From the NCBI GenBank assembly GCA_030754235.1, contig JASMAS010000103.1, forward strand, positions 1-38,789: a stretch of DNA of 38,789 nt. Direction: 5' to 3'. Below the pieces are notes generated by a model. The model was not told the DNA's origin. It saw only the letters and a program-made list of their open reading frames with translations, and ran no database searches. Shown here piece after piece: positions 26,609 to 35,440 of the stretch; the stretch's first letter is position 1, and every line of letters begins with the position of its first letter. A program made the translations under genes and the position numbers. This DNA is from Litorilituus sp. GTDB taxonomy: Bacteria > Pseudomonadota > Gammaproteobacteria > Enterobacterales > Alteromonadaceae.

Positions 26609-28411
26609 ATGAGCAAAGAAATTGATTTATATGCCAATAACTTTGGTGAAACTTATGCCAACCTACTACCAAACCTAGGTCAAGCAATGGTCGATGTGCT
26701 GCGCTTTTTTGAATGTCAGCGTATTTATGGCGTTGGTGGTGATTATGCTGCCAATTTGATTGCAGCCTTTGAAAAAGAATTTGATATTTGCCCTTCTAGC
26801 AATGAAATGCACGCGGCCTTTACTGCTTGTGGACAAGCTGAGGTAGAAGGTCTGGGAGTGTGCTTAACCACTTATACCGTAGGCAGTTTGCCTTGTGTTT
26901 CAGCCGCCGCACTGGCAGTTACTGAAAAATTACCCGTTATCTTTATTTCAGGGGCACCAGGTGAAAGTGAAATCACCAATATGGCACTTCATCACACTGT
27001 TAGCTCTTGCTCAACGTGGAAAGCTGAATATGATGCGGCACTAGAATCATTTAGAGCATTAGGTATTAAAGCCGAGCGTTTACAAGGCCAAAGAAATTCT
27101 GCACAGCCCAACGTTGCTGCTGAACAATTTTTTAGATTGATTTCTCATGCTTATTTAAACAAGCAACCTGTTTTTATTGAAATACCACGTGACTTAGTGA
27201 ATCAAAAAACTCAGGCAATTACTATGCCCTGTAGTTTGATTGATTTACCTCAAGAAACTTATTTATTAAAAGGTGCACACGCCGTTGCAAAGCAAATAAT
27301 TTCAAAACTCCAGCAAGCTAAAAAACCATTATTATTTTTAGGTGTTAAAGCTAAATTAAACCCAAGTTTATTACATTTAATCAAACAGTTTTGTCATCAA
27401 TATAATATCCCCTATGTCACTAGCTGGTTAGCAAAAGGCATATTAGATGAATATGACTCGCTAAGTTTGGGAGCATATAATGGCGTCTTCAGCCCTGTTG
27501 AAATGCGAGCCTATATTGAGCATGAAGTGGACTATGTTTTAGAAATAGCCACCAGCATTAATCAACTCGATACCAATATTGCTTTCGCTACGGGTACTCA
27601 TTTATTGTTTGAGTTTGAAAATAGAACTATTTTAAAAGGCACAGCTCAGCTTGAAAAAGATATTATCACTACATTTGAATATTTACTGGGTGCAGAGCTA
27701 ACAAGTTTTGATTTTACCCCCGTGCAAACAAAAAAATTACCGCAAAGAAAAGAAGATCGTATTGATTTTCATAATTTAACCTCTGTGTTGAATCAACTAC
27801 AGGACAGTGATGATAATGCCTATATTTATTTCCCTGAAATTGGTAACTCCTATTTTGCTTCATACAGTTTACGCACCAGAAATTCAAGCCTAGGCAGAAG
27901 TTGGTTAACCAACCCTTGGTATGCGGCAATGGGAACAAGTATTCCTTATGCTAGAGCAGCCTGTAGAAAATTGAAACAACAACGAAGTAGCGATGTGGCC
28001 ATTGTTATTACCGGTGACGGCGGCTTTAATTTTCAATTAAATGATCTTATTCATTTTTTAAGAGATGAACTTAATATCATTATCATTTATATGCGCAATG
28101 ATATTTTCCACTTAGGTAAAAGTGGAGATGCAGATATTTATAACTGTTCAGATAAAACGTTTAATGTGATTGGTTTAGTGAATGCTTTTGGCGGCCAAGG
28201 GAAGCGTTGCACGAGCGTTGGAGAGTTTAATGACTATTTTGAATATTGTGCTAAAGAAAATAATGGCATTAAATTAATTGAAGTACCTGCTATACCTGAA
28301 GATCAGTTTCAGTGCCGCGAAATTAGTTTACTCAATGTATATATCAAAGCTAAAAATGGCTTACCCGATGCCGTAAAGCAATGGCAAGCAATTATTGATA
28401 ATAAACTGTAG
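26609..28411 (+). CDS. ThDP-dependent 2-keto acid decarboxylase (PDC/IPDC type)
   Basis: This 600-residue enzyme of the pyruvate decarboxylase superfamily would turn a 2-oxo acid into an aldehyde and CO2. The cofactor-activating glutamate is E66 (SSNEMHAAF). The twin histidines of the PDC/IPDC branch are H128-H129 (MALHHTVSS). The ThDP-Mg motif starts GDG at 469-471 and ends in 'YMRND' (497-498), Asn-Asp rather than the usual Asn-Asn. The middle domain resembles the non-catalytic Rossmann domain. The HH pair argues against acetolactate synthase. The substrate is unknown; indole- or phenylpyruvate-like acids are possible. A dead alcohol dehydrogenase at 20689-21078 could once have reduced the product aldehyde. 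Confidence 0.85.
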   Translation: MSKEIDLYANNFGETYANLLPNLGQAMVDVLRFFECQRIYGVGGDYAANLIAAFEKEFDICPSSNEMHAAFTACGQAEVEGLGVCLTTYTVGSLPCVSAAALAVTEKLPVIFISGAPGESEITNMALHHTVSSCSTWKAEYDAALESFRALGIKAERLQGQRNSAQPNVAAEQFFRLISHAYLNKQPVFIEIPRDLVNQKTQAITMPCSLIDLPQETYLLKGAHAVAKQIISKLQQAKKPLLFLGVKAKLNPSLLHLIKQFCHQYNIPYVTSWLAKGILDEYDSLSLGAYNGVFSPVEMRAYIEHEVDYVLEIATSINQLDTNIAFATGTHLLFEFENRTILKGTAQLEKDIITTFEYLLGAELTSFDFTPVQTKKLPQRKEDRIDFHNLTSVLNQLQDSDDNAYIYFPEIGNSYFASYSLRTRNSSLGRSWLTNPWYAAMGTSIPYARAACRKLKQQRSSDVAIVITGDGGFNFQLNDLIHFLRDELNIIIIYMRNDIFHLGKSGDADIYNCSDKTFNVIGLVNAFGGQGKRCTSVGEFNDYFEYCAKENNGIKLIEVPAIPEDQFQCREISLLNVYIKAKNGLPDAVKQWQAIIDNKL

Positions 28412-28567
28412 ATTTTTCATTTCATCAATATAATATTACTTATTAAAGTCACTCGAATCTAGGCTCGCTTCAAATGGTTTATCGAAATTATATTTTTAAA
28501 ATATCCTTCTTCTATCAATATCATTTATAATTTATTTGCCAATTTTCTACCGATCTTTGTCGAGTAA

Positions 28568-28576
28568 TGGTATACT
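28568..28576 (+). promoter_or_regulatory. Extended -10 promoter of EF-G2 gene
   Basis: TGGTATACT (28568-28576) is an extended -10 followed by CGCGCGC, a GC-rich discriminator like those of the ribosomal operons here. No good -35 is visible. Transcription would start near 28583, some 14 nt before the long hairpin. Confidence 0.55.
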
Positions 28577-28596
28577 CGCGCGCAAATTTTCAACAG

Positions 28597-28658
28597 TTCT
28601 GCTTTCTCATACTTAATTTATATAGCCACAGCTATAAATTAAGTATGAGAAAGCAGAA
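28597..28658 (+). repeat. Long near-perfect inverted repeat (hairpin) in the EF-G2 leader
   Basis: The 24-nt arms 28597-28620 and 28635-28658 are exact reverse complements (TTCTGCTTTCTCATACTTAA with TTTA, and its complement). Four more pairs (TAGC/GCTA) continue inside after a 2-nt bulge, leaving a 4-nt loop. No T run follows on either strand, so it is not an intrinsic terminator. It ends 27 nt before the start codon. Structure seen; function unknown. Confidence 0.9.
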
Positions 28659-28685
28659 TAGACACTAACTAAATAGAGTAAAGTA

Positions 28686-30791
28686 ATGGCAGATTTATCC
28701 AAATACAGAAACATTGGTATCTTCGCTCACGTTGATGCTGGTAAAACCACAACAACTGAACGTATCCTTAAATTAACCGGTCAGATCCATAAAACTGGTG
28801 AAGTACATGACGGTGAGTCAACAACTGATTTCATGGAACAAGAAGCTGAGCGCGGTATTACCATCCAGTCTGCTGCGGTAAGCTGTTTTTGGAACAATCA
28901 CCGTTTCAACGTTATCGATACTCCTGGTCACGTTGATTTCACTGTTGAAGTTTACCGCTCACTTAAAGTTCTTGATGGTGGTGTTGGTGTATTTTGTGGT
29001 TCTGGTGGTGTTGAGCCACAATCAGAAACTAACTGGCGTTACGCGAACGACTCAGAAGTTGCACGTATTATCTTTGTAAACAAATTAGACCGTTTAGGTG
29101 CTGATTTCTACCGTGTTGTTAAACAGACTCAAGATGTATTAGGTGCTAACCCACTAGTTATGGTTCTACCAATTGGTGAAGAAGATGAGTTTGTTGGTGT
29201 TGTTGACCTACTTACCCGCAAAGCATGGGTGTGGGATGACACAGGTCTTCCTGAGAACTTTGAAATCCAAGATGTACCTGCTGACATGGTTGACAAAGTA
29301 GAAGAATACCGTGAAATGCTTCTTGAAACTGCACTAGAGCAAGATGATGACCTTTTCGAAGCATATCTAGAAGAAGGTACTGAGCCTTCTATGGAAGAAA
29401 TCAAGGCATGTATCCGTAAAGGTACACGTACTATGGACTTCTTCCCTACTTACTGTGGTTCTGCTTTCAAAAACAAGGGTGTTCAAAATATTCTTGATGC
29501 TGTTGTTGATTACTTACCTTCTCCTACTGAAGTTGATCCACAGCCACTTACTGATGAAGAAGGCGAGCCTACTGGTGATTACGCAATCGTTTCTGCAGAT
29601 GAAACATTTAAAGCGTTAGCATTCAAAATCACTGATGACCGTTTTGGTACATTAACTTTCGTACGTATCTATTCAGGTACATTGAAGAAAGGCGATACCA
29701 TTCTTAATGCTGCTACAGGTAAAACTGAGCGTGTAGGCCGTATGTGTGAAATGCAAGCGGATGACCGTAACGAACTTACTTCAGCACAAGCCGGTGATAT
29801 CATCGCGATTGTTGGTATGAAAAGTAACGTTCAAACAGGTCACACATTATGTGATCCTAAAGCGCCAATCGTTCTAGAAGCTATGGTATTCCCTAAACCG
29901 GTAATCTCTATCGCAGTTAAGCCTAAAGATAAAGGTTCTACAGAGAAAATGGGGATTGCTATCGGTAAAATGGTTGCAGAAGATCCTACTTTCAAAGTTG
30001 AAACTGATGAAGATTCAGGTGAAACAATTTTATCCGGTATGGGTGAACTTCACTTAGATATCAAAGTAGATATTCTAAAACGTACCTACGGTGTTGAATT
30101 AGAAGTTGGTAAACCACAAGTTGCCTACCGTGAAACAATTACTGCAGAGATTGAAGACTCTTACACACATAAGAAACAATCTGGTGGTTCTGGTCAGTTC
30201 GGTAAAATTGATTACCGTATCAAGCCTGGCGAACCTGGTTCTGGTTTCGTATTCAGCTCTGTTGTTGTTGGTGGTAATGTTCCTAAAGAATTCTTCCCTG
30301 CAATCGAGAAAGGCTTCAAAGGTATGATGGATACTGGTGTTCTTGCTGGTTTCCCTGTACTTGACGTTGAAATTGAATTATACGATGGTGGTTTCCATGC
30401 GGTCGATTCATCTGCAGTTGCATTTGAACTAGCTGCTCGTGGTGCTTTCCGTCAATCAATTCCAAAAGCAGGTGCTCAGTTAATTGAACCTATCATGAAA
30501 GTTGATGTGTTTACGCCTGATGATCACGTTGGTGATGTTATTGGTGATTTAAACCGTCGTCGTGGCATGATCGGTGGTCAAGACGCAGGTGTTTCTGGTG
30601 TTCGTATTAAAGCTGACGTACCTCTTTCAGAAATGTTCGGTTACATTGGATCTCTACGTACAATGACATCAGGTCGTGGTCAATTCTCAATGGAATTCTC
30701 TCACTACATGCCTTGTCCTAACAACGTAGCTGAAGAAGTAATTGCTGAAGCAAAAGCGGCTAAAGCAGCTAAAGAAGCTGCTAGAAAATAA
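28686..30791 (+). CDS. fusA2: Elongation factor G 2 (EF-G paralogue)
   Basis: EF-G GTPases drive translocation and, with RRF, ribosome recycling. The 701-residue protein has all G motifs: AHVDAGKT (14-21), DTPGH (78-82) and NKLD (132-135). The switch region is '[15 protein letters not shown]'. '[19 protein letters not shown]' and the start '[16 protein letters not shown]' match the second EF-G found in Vibrio, Shewanella and Colwellia rather than the str-operon EF-G (where I expect 'MARTTPIERYRNIGI'-like starts). It is a single-gene unit, with its own promoter and terminator, and is not next to tuf or rpsG. Division of labour between the two EF-Gs in these genera is not settled to my knowledge. 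Confidence 0.93.
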   Translation: MADLSKYRNIGIFAHVDAGKTTTTERILKLTGQIHKTGEVHDGESTTDFMEQEAERGITIQSAAVSCFWNNHRFNVIDTPGHVDFTVEVYRSLKVLDGGVGVFCGSGGVEPQSETNWRYANDSEVARIIFVNKLDRLGADFYRVVKQTQDVLGANPLVMVLPIGEEDEFVGVVDLLTRKAWVWDDTGLPENFEIQDVPADMVDKVEEYREMLLETALEQDDDLFEAYLEEGTEPSMEEIKACIRKGTRTMDFFPTYCGSAFKNKGVQNILDAVVDYLPSPTEVDPQPLTDEEGEPTGDYAIVSADETFKALAFKITDDRFGTLTFVRIYSGTLKKGDTILNAATGKTERVGRMCEMQADDRNELTSAQAGDIIAIVGMKSNVQTGHTLCDPKAPIVLEAMVFPKPVISIAVKPKDKGSTEKMGIAIGKMVAEDPTFKVETDEDSGETILSGMGELHLDIKVDILKRTYGVELEVGKPQVAYRETITAEIEDSYTHKKQSGGSGQFGKIDYRIKPGEPGSGFVFSSVVVGGNVPKEFFPAIEKGFKGMMDTGVLAGFPVLDVEIELYDGGFHAVDSSAVAFELAARGAFRQSIPKAGAQLIEPIMKVDVFTPDDHVGDVIGDLNRRRGMIGGQDAGVSGVRIKADVPLSEMFGYIGSLRTMTSGRGQFSMEFSHYMPCPNNVAEEVIAEAKAAKAAKEAARK

Positions 30792-30823
30792 TTAGCCTTT
30801 TCTTTAGAGAAAGTCGTTAATTT

Positions 30824-30848
30824 AAAGCCCACTTAGGTGGGCTTTTTT
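30824..30848 (+). terminator. Terminator of the EF-G2 gene
   Basis: AGCCCAC/GTGGGCT (30826-30832 with 30837-30843) forms a perfect 7-bp stem with a 4-nt loop, followed by TTTTT. It lies about 33 nt after the fusA2 stop. Confidence 0.92.
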
Positions 30849-30882
30849 GTCTCTAAAATAAATACCATTGAATGCTCTAAAG

Positions 30883-32775
30883 TTACGGCAACATCTCTTC
30901 AGCCGTTTCAACAAACTCTGTGGTACTGCCATCACAATGTAAATCGCAAATATGAATCGGTGAACCGTCACCGTTGAGTTCTAAATACCCTAAACCACTT
31001 TGTTCAAATAGTCGTTGATGACCTTTATTGGCCACCTTACGTGCTTTTATTCTCATAGCTCTACGCTTAGTGAATAAGTTTAAGGGAGAAGAGGCACTAT
31101 ATAACCAGCGATTTAGTTTATCGAAAAAACCAATGTAGGGCTGTGGAAATTGATTTTTTATGCCACTTGACGTAATTTGCCAAATATTTGGATGTAAGTG
31201 GCGAGACCGTAATTCGATATCATAAACAAACGAATAATGCACATCGCCAGACAGAATAATAAAATTTTGCGGAGTTTTAGGGTGTTTAAATATATTTAAC
31301 ATGGTGCTAGCCGAGCCAGGGTGCGCCATCCAATTTTCTGCATCCACCGCTAACGGTTGACCGAGCATGGTCGCCATACGTTGAATAACCTCAATAACTT
31401 TAACACCAAAAATGGGTGCAGGAGAAACTAATATAATTGCATCCTGCCCTATCAACTCCTGCTGCAACTCACACATGGCTTCCCAATCCATTAACCCTGA
31501 GGGATCATCTAATGACTGCTCAGAGCGCCATCGCCTAGTTCTACTATCAAGTACAACTAGCTTAGGTGAGCTTGGTAAGGTGTATTGCCAATGAGAAAAC
31601 GCTAGCAAGCAGTTGATAAACTCATCATGTTGCTCCGTTGCAGGTTGTTGTTGATACGCATCAGCTACCTGCCAAAAATCACCTTTAAATCTTATGGGAT
31701 TATTACCCCAGCCTTGGCAAAGCCAATAAGCCATTAAGGTATTACCAATAATTCGTTTTGCTAGGGGATCTTGATAAGCGGCTTGCTCCCAATGTGCAGT
31801 TAAATTCCAATCATCAGTCACATCGTGATCATCAAAAATCATGTAAGTGGGTATATGTGCTAGTAACCGTTGTACCTTATCAAGCCCAGTAATAAAGGTT
31901 TCTAATGCCGACAATTCTTGCAAATGTGTTTGCAGATACTTTGCAGGCACATCAAAACCCGTTAATTTAATCTGTTGCCACAAAGTTGGAGACCAAACGA
32001 GTAGATACATTGCCATGGCTTCAGCAAAAGTCATGACATGATTATGAGCATAAGTAGACGTAAAAATAGAATGAGAAGTACCCGGTTTATACCATGGCGT
32101 TTTTAGCTCAGCTTTTGGAAGAATATTTTCTCGCTGAAAATATTGCTCAGAAAGTTGATAAAGTTGCTCACTATCTTTAAGGCCACTACCTGAAAACTCT
32201 TCATTATTTAACCCAAGCAAAGCAATCACTTGATGAATAGCATACAACATTGAACCGGCAACATGATCGGCATAAACTTGATCACCCGACATCATCAATA
32301 AAGCAGGTCTTTTCTCGGGACAATTCAGCGTATTCTCAAGCTTAGCATCACCTGCAAGTAAGCTATCACTGCTTGGGTGGTGAGGATTTCGACATGAACC
32401 ATGTAGTAGGTTATTTATTTTATCTTGAATGATAAAAGATGGCCGACTCTTGCCTTGGTAAGTCAAATGTTCAATAACGTCGACTAACGGCTTAGCCTGA
32501 TTTATATGCTGTTCTTGTTCAACCAATAATAAATCATATTCAATATACTGTTCACTTGGTAGGTTAATATCTAGTTCAAGTAAGTGCACAAAAGCTTTTG
32601 CACCAAAACGAAAAGTCGTTAAATTATCACTAGATAAAGGTGCTGAAAATATTTTTTCATCCGCCAGATAACAACAAAACTCACCTGACGCCTCAAAAGG
32701 ACTAACCCACCATAAAACCAACTGCTGTTTAGTTAAACGACGTAAAATTGGCCCAGCTATAATCGTTGCAAGCAC
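30883..32775 (-). CDS. PhoD-like metallophosphatase
   Basis: The protein has the calcineurin-like metal-ligand motifs of the PhoD/alkaline phosphatase D family: 'LMMSGDQVYADHVAG', 'TYMIFDDHDVTDDWNLTAHW' and 'FIILSGDVHYSFVYDI'. An earlier 'HGSCRNPHH' is the usual start of the catalytic domain. The open frame extends up to 32919, but that part runs through the purD terminator (32902-32933) and looks unlike the family. A GTG at 32773-32775 with AGG 7 nt upstream begins 'VLATIIAGPILRRLTKQQLV', a family-like N-terminus, giving about 630 residues. It has no Tat signal, unlike Bacillus PhoD, so it is probably cytosolic. Substrate unknown. Confidence 0.85.
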   Translation of the reverse strand: MLATIIAGPILRRLTKQQLVLWWVSPFEASGEFCCYLADEKIFSAPLSSDNLTTFRFGAKAFVHLLELDINLPSEQYIEYDLLLVEQEQHINQAKPLVDVIEHLTYQGKSRPSFIIQDKINNLLHGSCRNPHHPSSDSLLAGDAKLENTLNCPEKRPALLMMSGDQVYADHVAGSMLYAIHQVIALLGLNNEEFSGSGLKDSEQLYQLSEQYFQRENILPKAELKTPWYKPGTSHSIFTSTYAHNHVMTFAEAMAMYLLVWSPTLWQQIKLTGFDVPAKYLQTHLQELSALETFITGLDKVQRLLAHIPTYMIFDDHDVTDDWNLTAHWEQAAYQDPLAKRIIGNTLMAYWLCQGWGNNPIRFKGDFWQVADAYQQQPATEQHDEFINCLLAFSHWQYTLPSSPKLVVLDSRTRRWRSEQSLDDPSGLMDWEAMCELQQELIGQDAIILVSPAPIFGVKVIEVIQRMATMLGQPLAVDAENWMAHPGSASTMLNIFKHPKTPQNFIILSGDVHYSFVYDIELRSRHLHPNIWQITSSGIKNQFPQPYIGFFDKLNRWLYSASSPLNLFTKRRAMRIKARKVANKGHQRLFEQSGLGYLELNGDGSPIHICDLHCDGSTTEFVETAEEMLP

Positions 32776-32901
32776 CCTAACACCTGTTTCAACATAAAAC
32801 TTATTTATCTCGCAAATACAATTTAATAGCAAGTTTTTGATAATAGTTCTGAGCCTTAAACTGTTAGTAAATATTACCAACATCCTGATAAATAGCACAA
32901 A

Positions 32902-32934
32902 AAAAAGGTTGAAAATCACTTATCAACCTTTTTC
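32902..32934 (-). terminator. Terminator of purD
   Basis: AAAAAGGTTGA/TCAACCTTTTT (32902-32912 with 32923-32933) forms an 11-bp stem with a 10-nt loop. On the minus strand the stem runs into a U-rich stretch. It lies about 35 nt after the purD stop. Confidence 0.85.
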
Positions 32935-32968
32935 ATTTTAGCTTAAGAGTAAGCTTTATTAGCTAAAC

Positions 32969-34261
32969 TTATGCCTTTTGCTCACGTTCAATGGCGCGAT
33001 AAGCAATGTCTGTTCTAAACTCAACACCTTGCCAGCTAATTTGATGCAATAGCTCATATGCAGTTTGTTGCGCTTCAGTTACTGTGTTACCTAAAGCAGT
33101 AGCACACAAAACACGACCGCCATTAGTCACCACATCACCTTGTTCATTTAATTTACTACCCGCATGAAAAGTTTTTGCCGAATCATTGGTGTTTGTTTCA
33201 AGACCAGAAATTACATCACCTTTTGGATAGCTTGACGGGTAACCATTAGCAGCAAGTACCACACCAACGGCAGCACGGCTATCAAAAGCGATTGTTGCTT
33301 TATCTAATTCACCGCGGGTTGCCGCTAAGCAAAGCTCTACTAAATCAGATTGTAAACGCATCATGATAGGCTGAGTTTCAGGATCACCAAAACGACAGTT
33401 ATATTCAATGACATTAGGCGTGCCATCAGCAGCAATCATTAAGCCTGCATATAAGAAACCCGAATACGGTGCCCCTTCTGCAGCCATACCTTCAACCGTT
33501 GGCATAATAACTTCAGCCATAATACGATCATGAATTTCTGCCGTTACTACAGGCGCTGGTGAGTACGCACCCATACCGCCAGTATTTGGACCTAAGTCAC
33601 CATTTAAGGCACGTTTATGATCTTGACTGGTTGCCATAGGTAAAACATTTTTACCGTCAACCATAACAATAAAGCTGGCTTCTTCACCTTCAAGAAACTC
33701 TTCAATAACGACTCGATGGCCAGCATCTCCAAAAGCATTACCGGCAAGCATATCTTTTATCGCATCTTCGGCTTCACTAAGCGTCATGGCGACAATGACG
33801 CCTTTACCTGCTGCTAAGCCATCAGCCTTAACAACAATAGGTGCGCCCTGTTCACGTACATAAGCCAGTGCCGGTTCAACATCAGTAAAATTAGCATAGC
33901 TACCAGTTGGAATTTTAGTACGTGCTAAAAAGTCTTTAGTGAAAGATTTAGAACCCTCAAGCTGTGCTGCTTTAGCACTTGGGCCAAAAATAGTTAAACC
34001 TTGTGCTTGAAACGCATCAACTACGCCATCAACTAACGGCTGCTCTGGACCCACAATAGTTAGCGTTATGTCTTCGCTTTTAGCAAAAGCGACTAGCGCG
34101 TCATTGTCAGCGATATCTAGAGCAACGTTTTCTAATTTATTCTCAATTGCTGTACCAGCATTACCCGGCGCTACAAAGACTTTAGTAACTTGACTAGATT
34201 GTGCCGCTTTCCAAGCTAATGCATGCTCACGACCACCAGAGCCGATAACTAAAATTTTCAT
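32969..34261 (-). CDS. purD: Phosphoribosylamine-glycine ligase
   Basis: PurD joins glycine to phosphoribosylamine with ATP, the second step of purine synthesis. The 430 residues have the N-terminal 'MKILVIGSGGREHALAWKAA', the ATP-grasp lysine region 'PIVVKADGLAAGKGVIVA' and 'NPNVIEYNCRFGDPETQ'-like metal ligands (TPNVIEYNCRFGDPETQPIM). AGGA is 8 nt upstream. In many gammaproteobacteria purH and purD are adjacent; here an exported methyltransferase-like gene lies between them on the same strand. Confidence 0.98.
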   Translation of the reverse strand: MKILVIGSGGREHALAWKAAQSSQVTKVFVAPGNAGTAIENKLENVALDIADNDALVAFAKSEDITLTIVGPEQPLVDGVVDAFQAQGLTIFGPSAKAAQLEGSKSFTKDFLARTKIPTGSYANFTDVEPALAYVREQGAPIVVKADGLAAGKGVIVAMTLSEAEDAIKDMLAGNAFGDAGHRVVIEEFLEGEEASFIVMVDGKNVLPMATSQDHKRALNGDLGPNTGGMGAYSPAPVVTAEIHDRIMAEVIMPTVEGMAAEGAPYSGFLYAGLMIAADGTPNVIEYNCRFGDPETQPIMMRLQSDLVELCLAATRGELDKATIAFDSRAAVGVVLAANGYPSSYPKGDVISGLETNTNDSAKTFHAGSKLNEQGDVVTNGGRVLCATALGNTVTEAQQTAYELLHQISWQGVEFRTDIAYRAIEREQKA

Positions 34262-34324
34262 TTAATTTTCCTATTAATTGCAATAGCACGAGTACCCTTT
34301 TCAAGTAGTCGCACCAAGATACTG

Positions 34325-35197
34325 TTATTTATTCTGTTTTTTAAAATCGCTAAATTTTGTGTTTGCAGGCTTCACAAACTTTAATGTCATGCGATCACTT
34401 TCGCCAATAGCTAAGTACTTAGCTTTATCTGTATCACCTAAACGTAATACAGGCGGTAATGTCCAAACACCTTTTGGATGTTGTGCCATATCTTTAGGGT
34501 TGGCATTAATTTCACTGGCTGCAGCAAAACGAAACCCTACCGCTTTTGCTTGTTTGATTGTTTCAGATTCTGATACATAGCCTTTGGCATTTTCAGGAGC
34601 AACACCTGCGGGTAAACGGTGCTCAACAACACCTAATACACCACCAGGTTTTAAAGCATTAAAAGCATCTTTAAATACTTGCTCAACGCCTGCTGCACGC
34701 CAGTTATGTAAATTACGGAAAGTTAACACTAAATCAGCACTGCCTTGTGGCGCTAGTTCACTTTGTTTACGCGGCACAAAATCAGTTAGTACTACTTCAC
34801 TAAAGACAACATTAGACGCCAACTTTTTTTCTAATTTTTTACGTGAATTAGAATAGTAATTATCTTCACCTGTATCAGGGTAATGAGCACCATAAAGCTT
34901 ACCTTTGCCTTTTAAGGCTGGAGCTAGAATCTCAGTGTACCAACCACCGCCAGGGGTAATTTCAACCACTGTCATTTCAGGAGAAAAACCAAAAAATGTT
35001 AACGTTTCTACAGGGTGACGGTACTTGTCTCTTGCCTTATTTTTAGCTGAGCGATGCTCTCCTGCTACCGCTTTTTCAAGTGCTTTATTCGCGGCATGGC
35101 TATGAGTGGCATGGGCGTACAAATTTGCGCTAGTAAAGGCCGTAAGGCCAAGTGTTGCGGTTAACAATAATGATTTTAGGCTTTTTAACTGAGTCAT
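34325..35197 (-). CDS. Exported SAM-dependent methyltransferase-fold protein
   Basis: The 290-residue protein has a signal peptide (MTQLKSLKSLLLTATLGLTA, cleavage near LYA-HA, residues 28-30) followed by a class I methyltransferase fold. Motif I is 'VVEITPGGGWYTEILAPAL', followed by 'GKLYGAHYPDT', the motif IV-like 'ADLVLTFRNLHNW' and the post-motif 'ALKPGGVLGVVEHR'. The family is known to me from marine and other proteobacteria as annotated methyltransferases with export signals, without an established substrate. How it would get SAM in the periplasm is unclear. It lies 63 nt upstream of purD on the same strand and may be co-transcribed with it. Confidence 0.85.
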   Translation of the reverse strand: MTQLKSLKSLLLTATLGLTAFTSANLYAHATHSHAANKALEKAVAGEHRSAKNKARDKYRHPVETLTFFGFSPEMTVVEITPGGGWYTEILAPALKGKGKLYGAHYPDTGEDNYYSNSRKKLEKKLASNVVFSEVVLTDFVPRKQSELAPQGSADLVLTFRNLHNWRAAGVEQVFKDAFNALKPGGVLGVVEHRLPAGVAPENAKGYVSESETIKQAKAVGFRFAAASEINANPKDMAQHPKGVWTLPPVLRLGDTDKAKYLAIGESDRMTLKFVKPANTKFSDFKKQNK

Positions 35198-35362
35198 GAT
35201 ATTTCCATTCGTTACGTAAATGTAAAAAGTGCCCTAGTTATAGCAGATTTTAAATAAACAAGCAGCGTTGATTTTGTTACTAAAATAAACAAACCAACAC
35301 TGCCTCTTTTAAACTCGAAACGATTAATGGTGATTTTTTAAGTTATAGGATTAAAAAAACAA

Positions 35363-35405
35363 ACGATAAGCACGGAGCGTATGATTATACCTGAGTACTT
35401 ATCGT
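35363..35405 (-). terminator. Probable terminator of purH
   Basis: ACGATAAG (35363-35370) and CTTATCGT (35398-35405) form an 8-bp stem with a 27-nt loop that contains a small GTAT/ATAC hairpin. On the minus strand it is followed by TTGTTTTTTT. It begins about 35 nt past the purH stop. The long loop makes it less certain than the other terminators. Confidence 0.6.
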
Positions 35406-35440
35406 GCAGAGTTTTAATTCTATAACGACAAAAATGAGCA

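Larger units (their letters stand above)
28412..28685 (+). other. Intergenic region upstream of EF-G2
   Basis: This 274-nt region has no gene. The left 140 nt are AT-rich with no clear terminator for the decarboxylase gene. The right part holds a promoter and a long hairpin, listed separately. The SD of the EF-G2 gene is weak (GAG 8 nt before the ATG). Confidence 0.6.

Noticed and set aside
28597-28658. The EF-G2 leader hairpin as an intrinsic terminator or as a MITE
   Set aside because: There is no U run on either side and no flanking direct repeat or second copy in the window. A mobile origin cannot be fully excluded without the genome.
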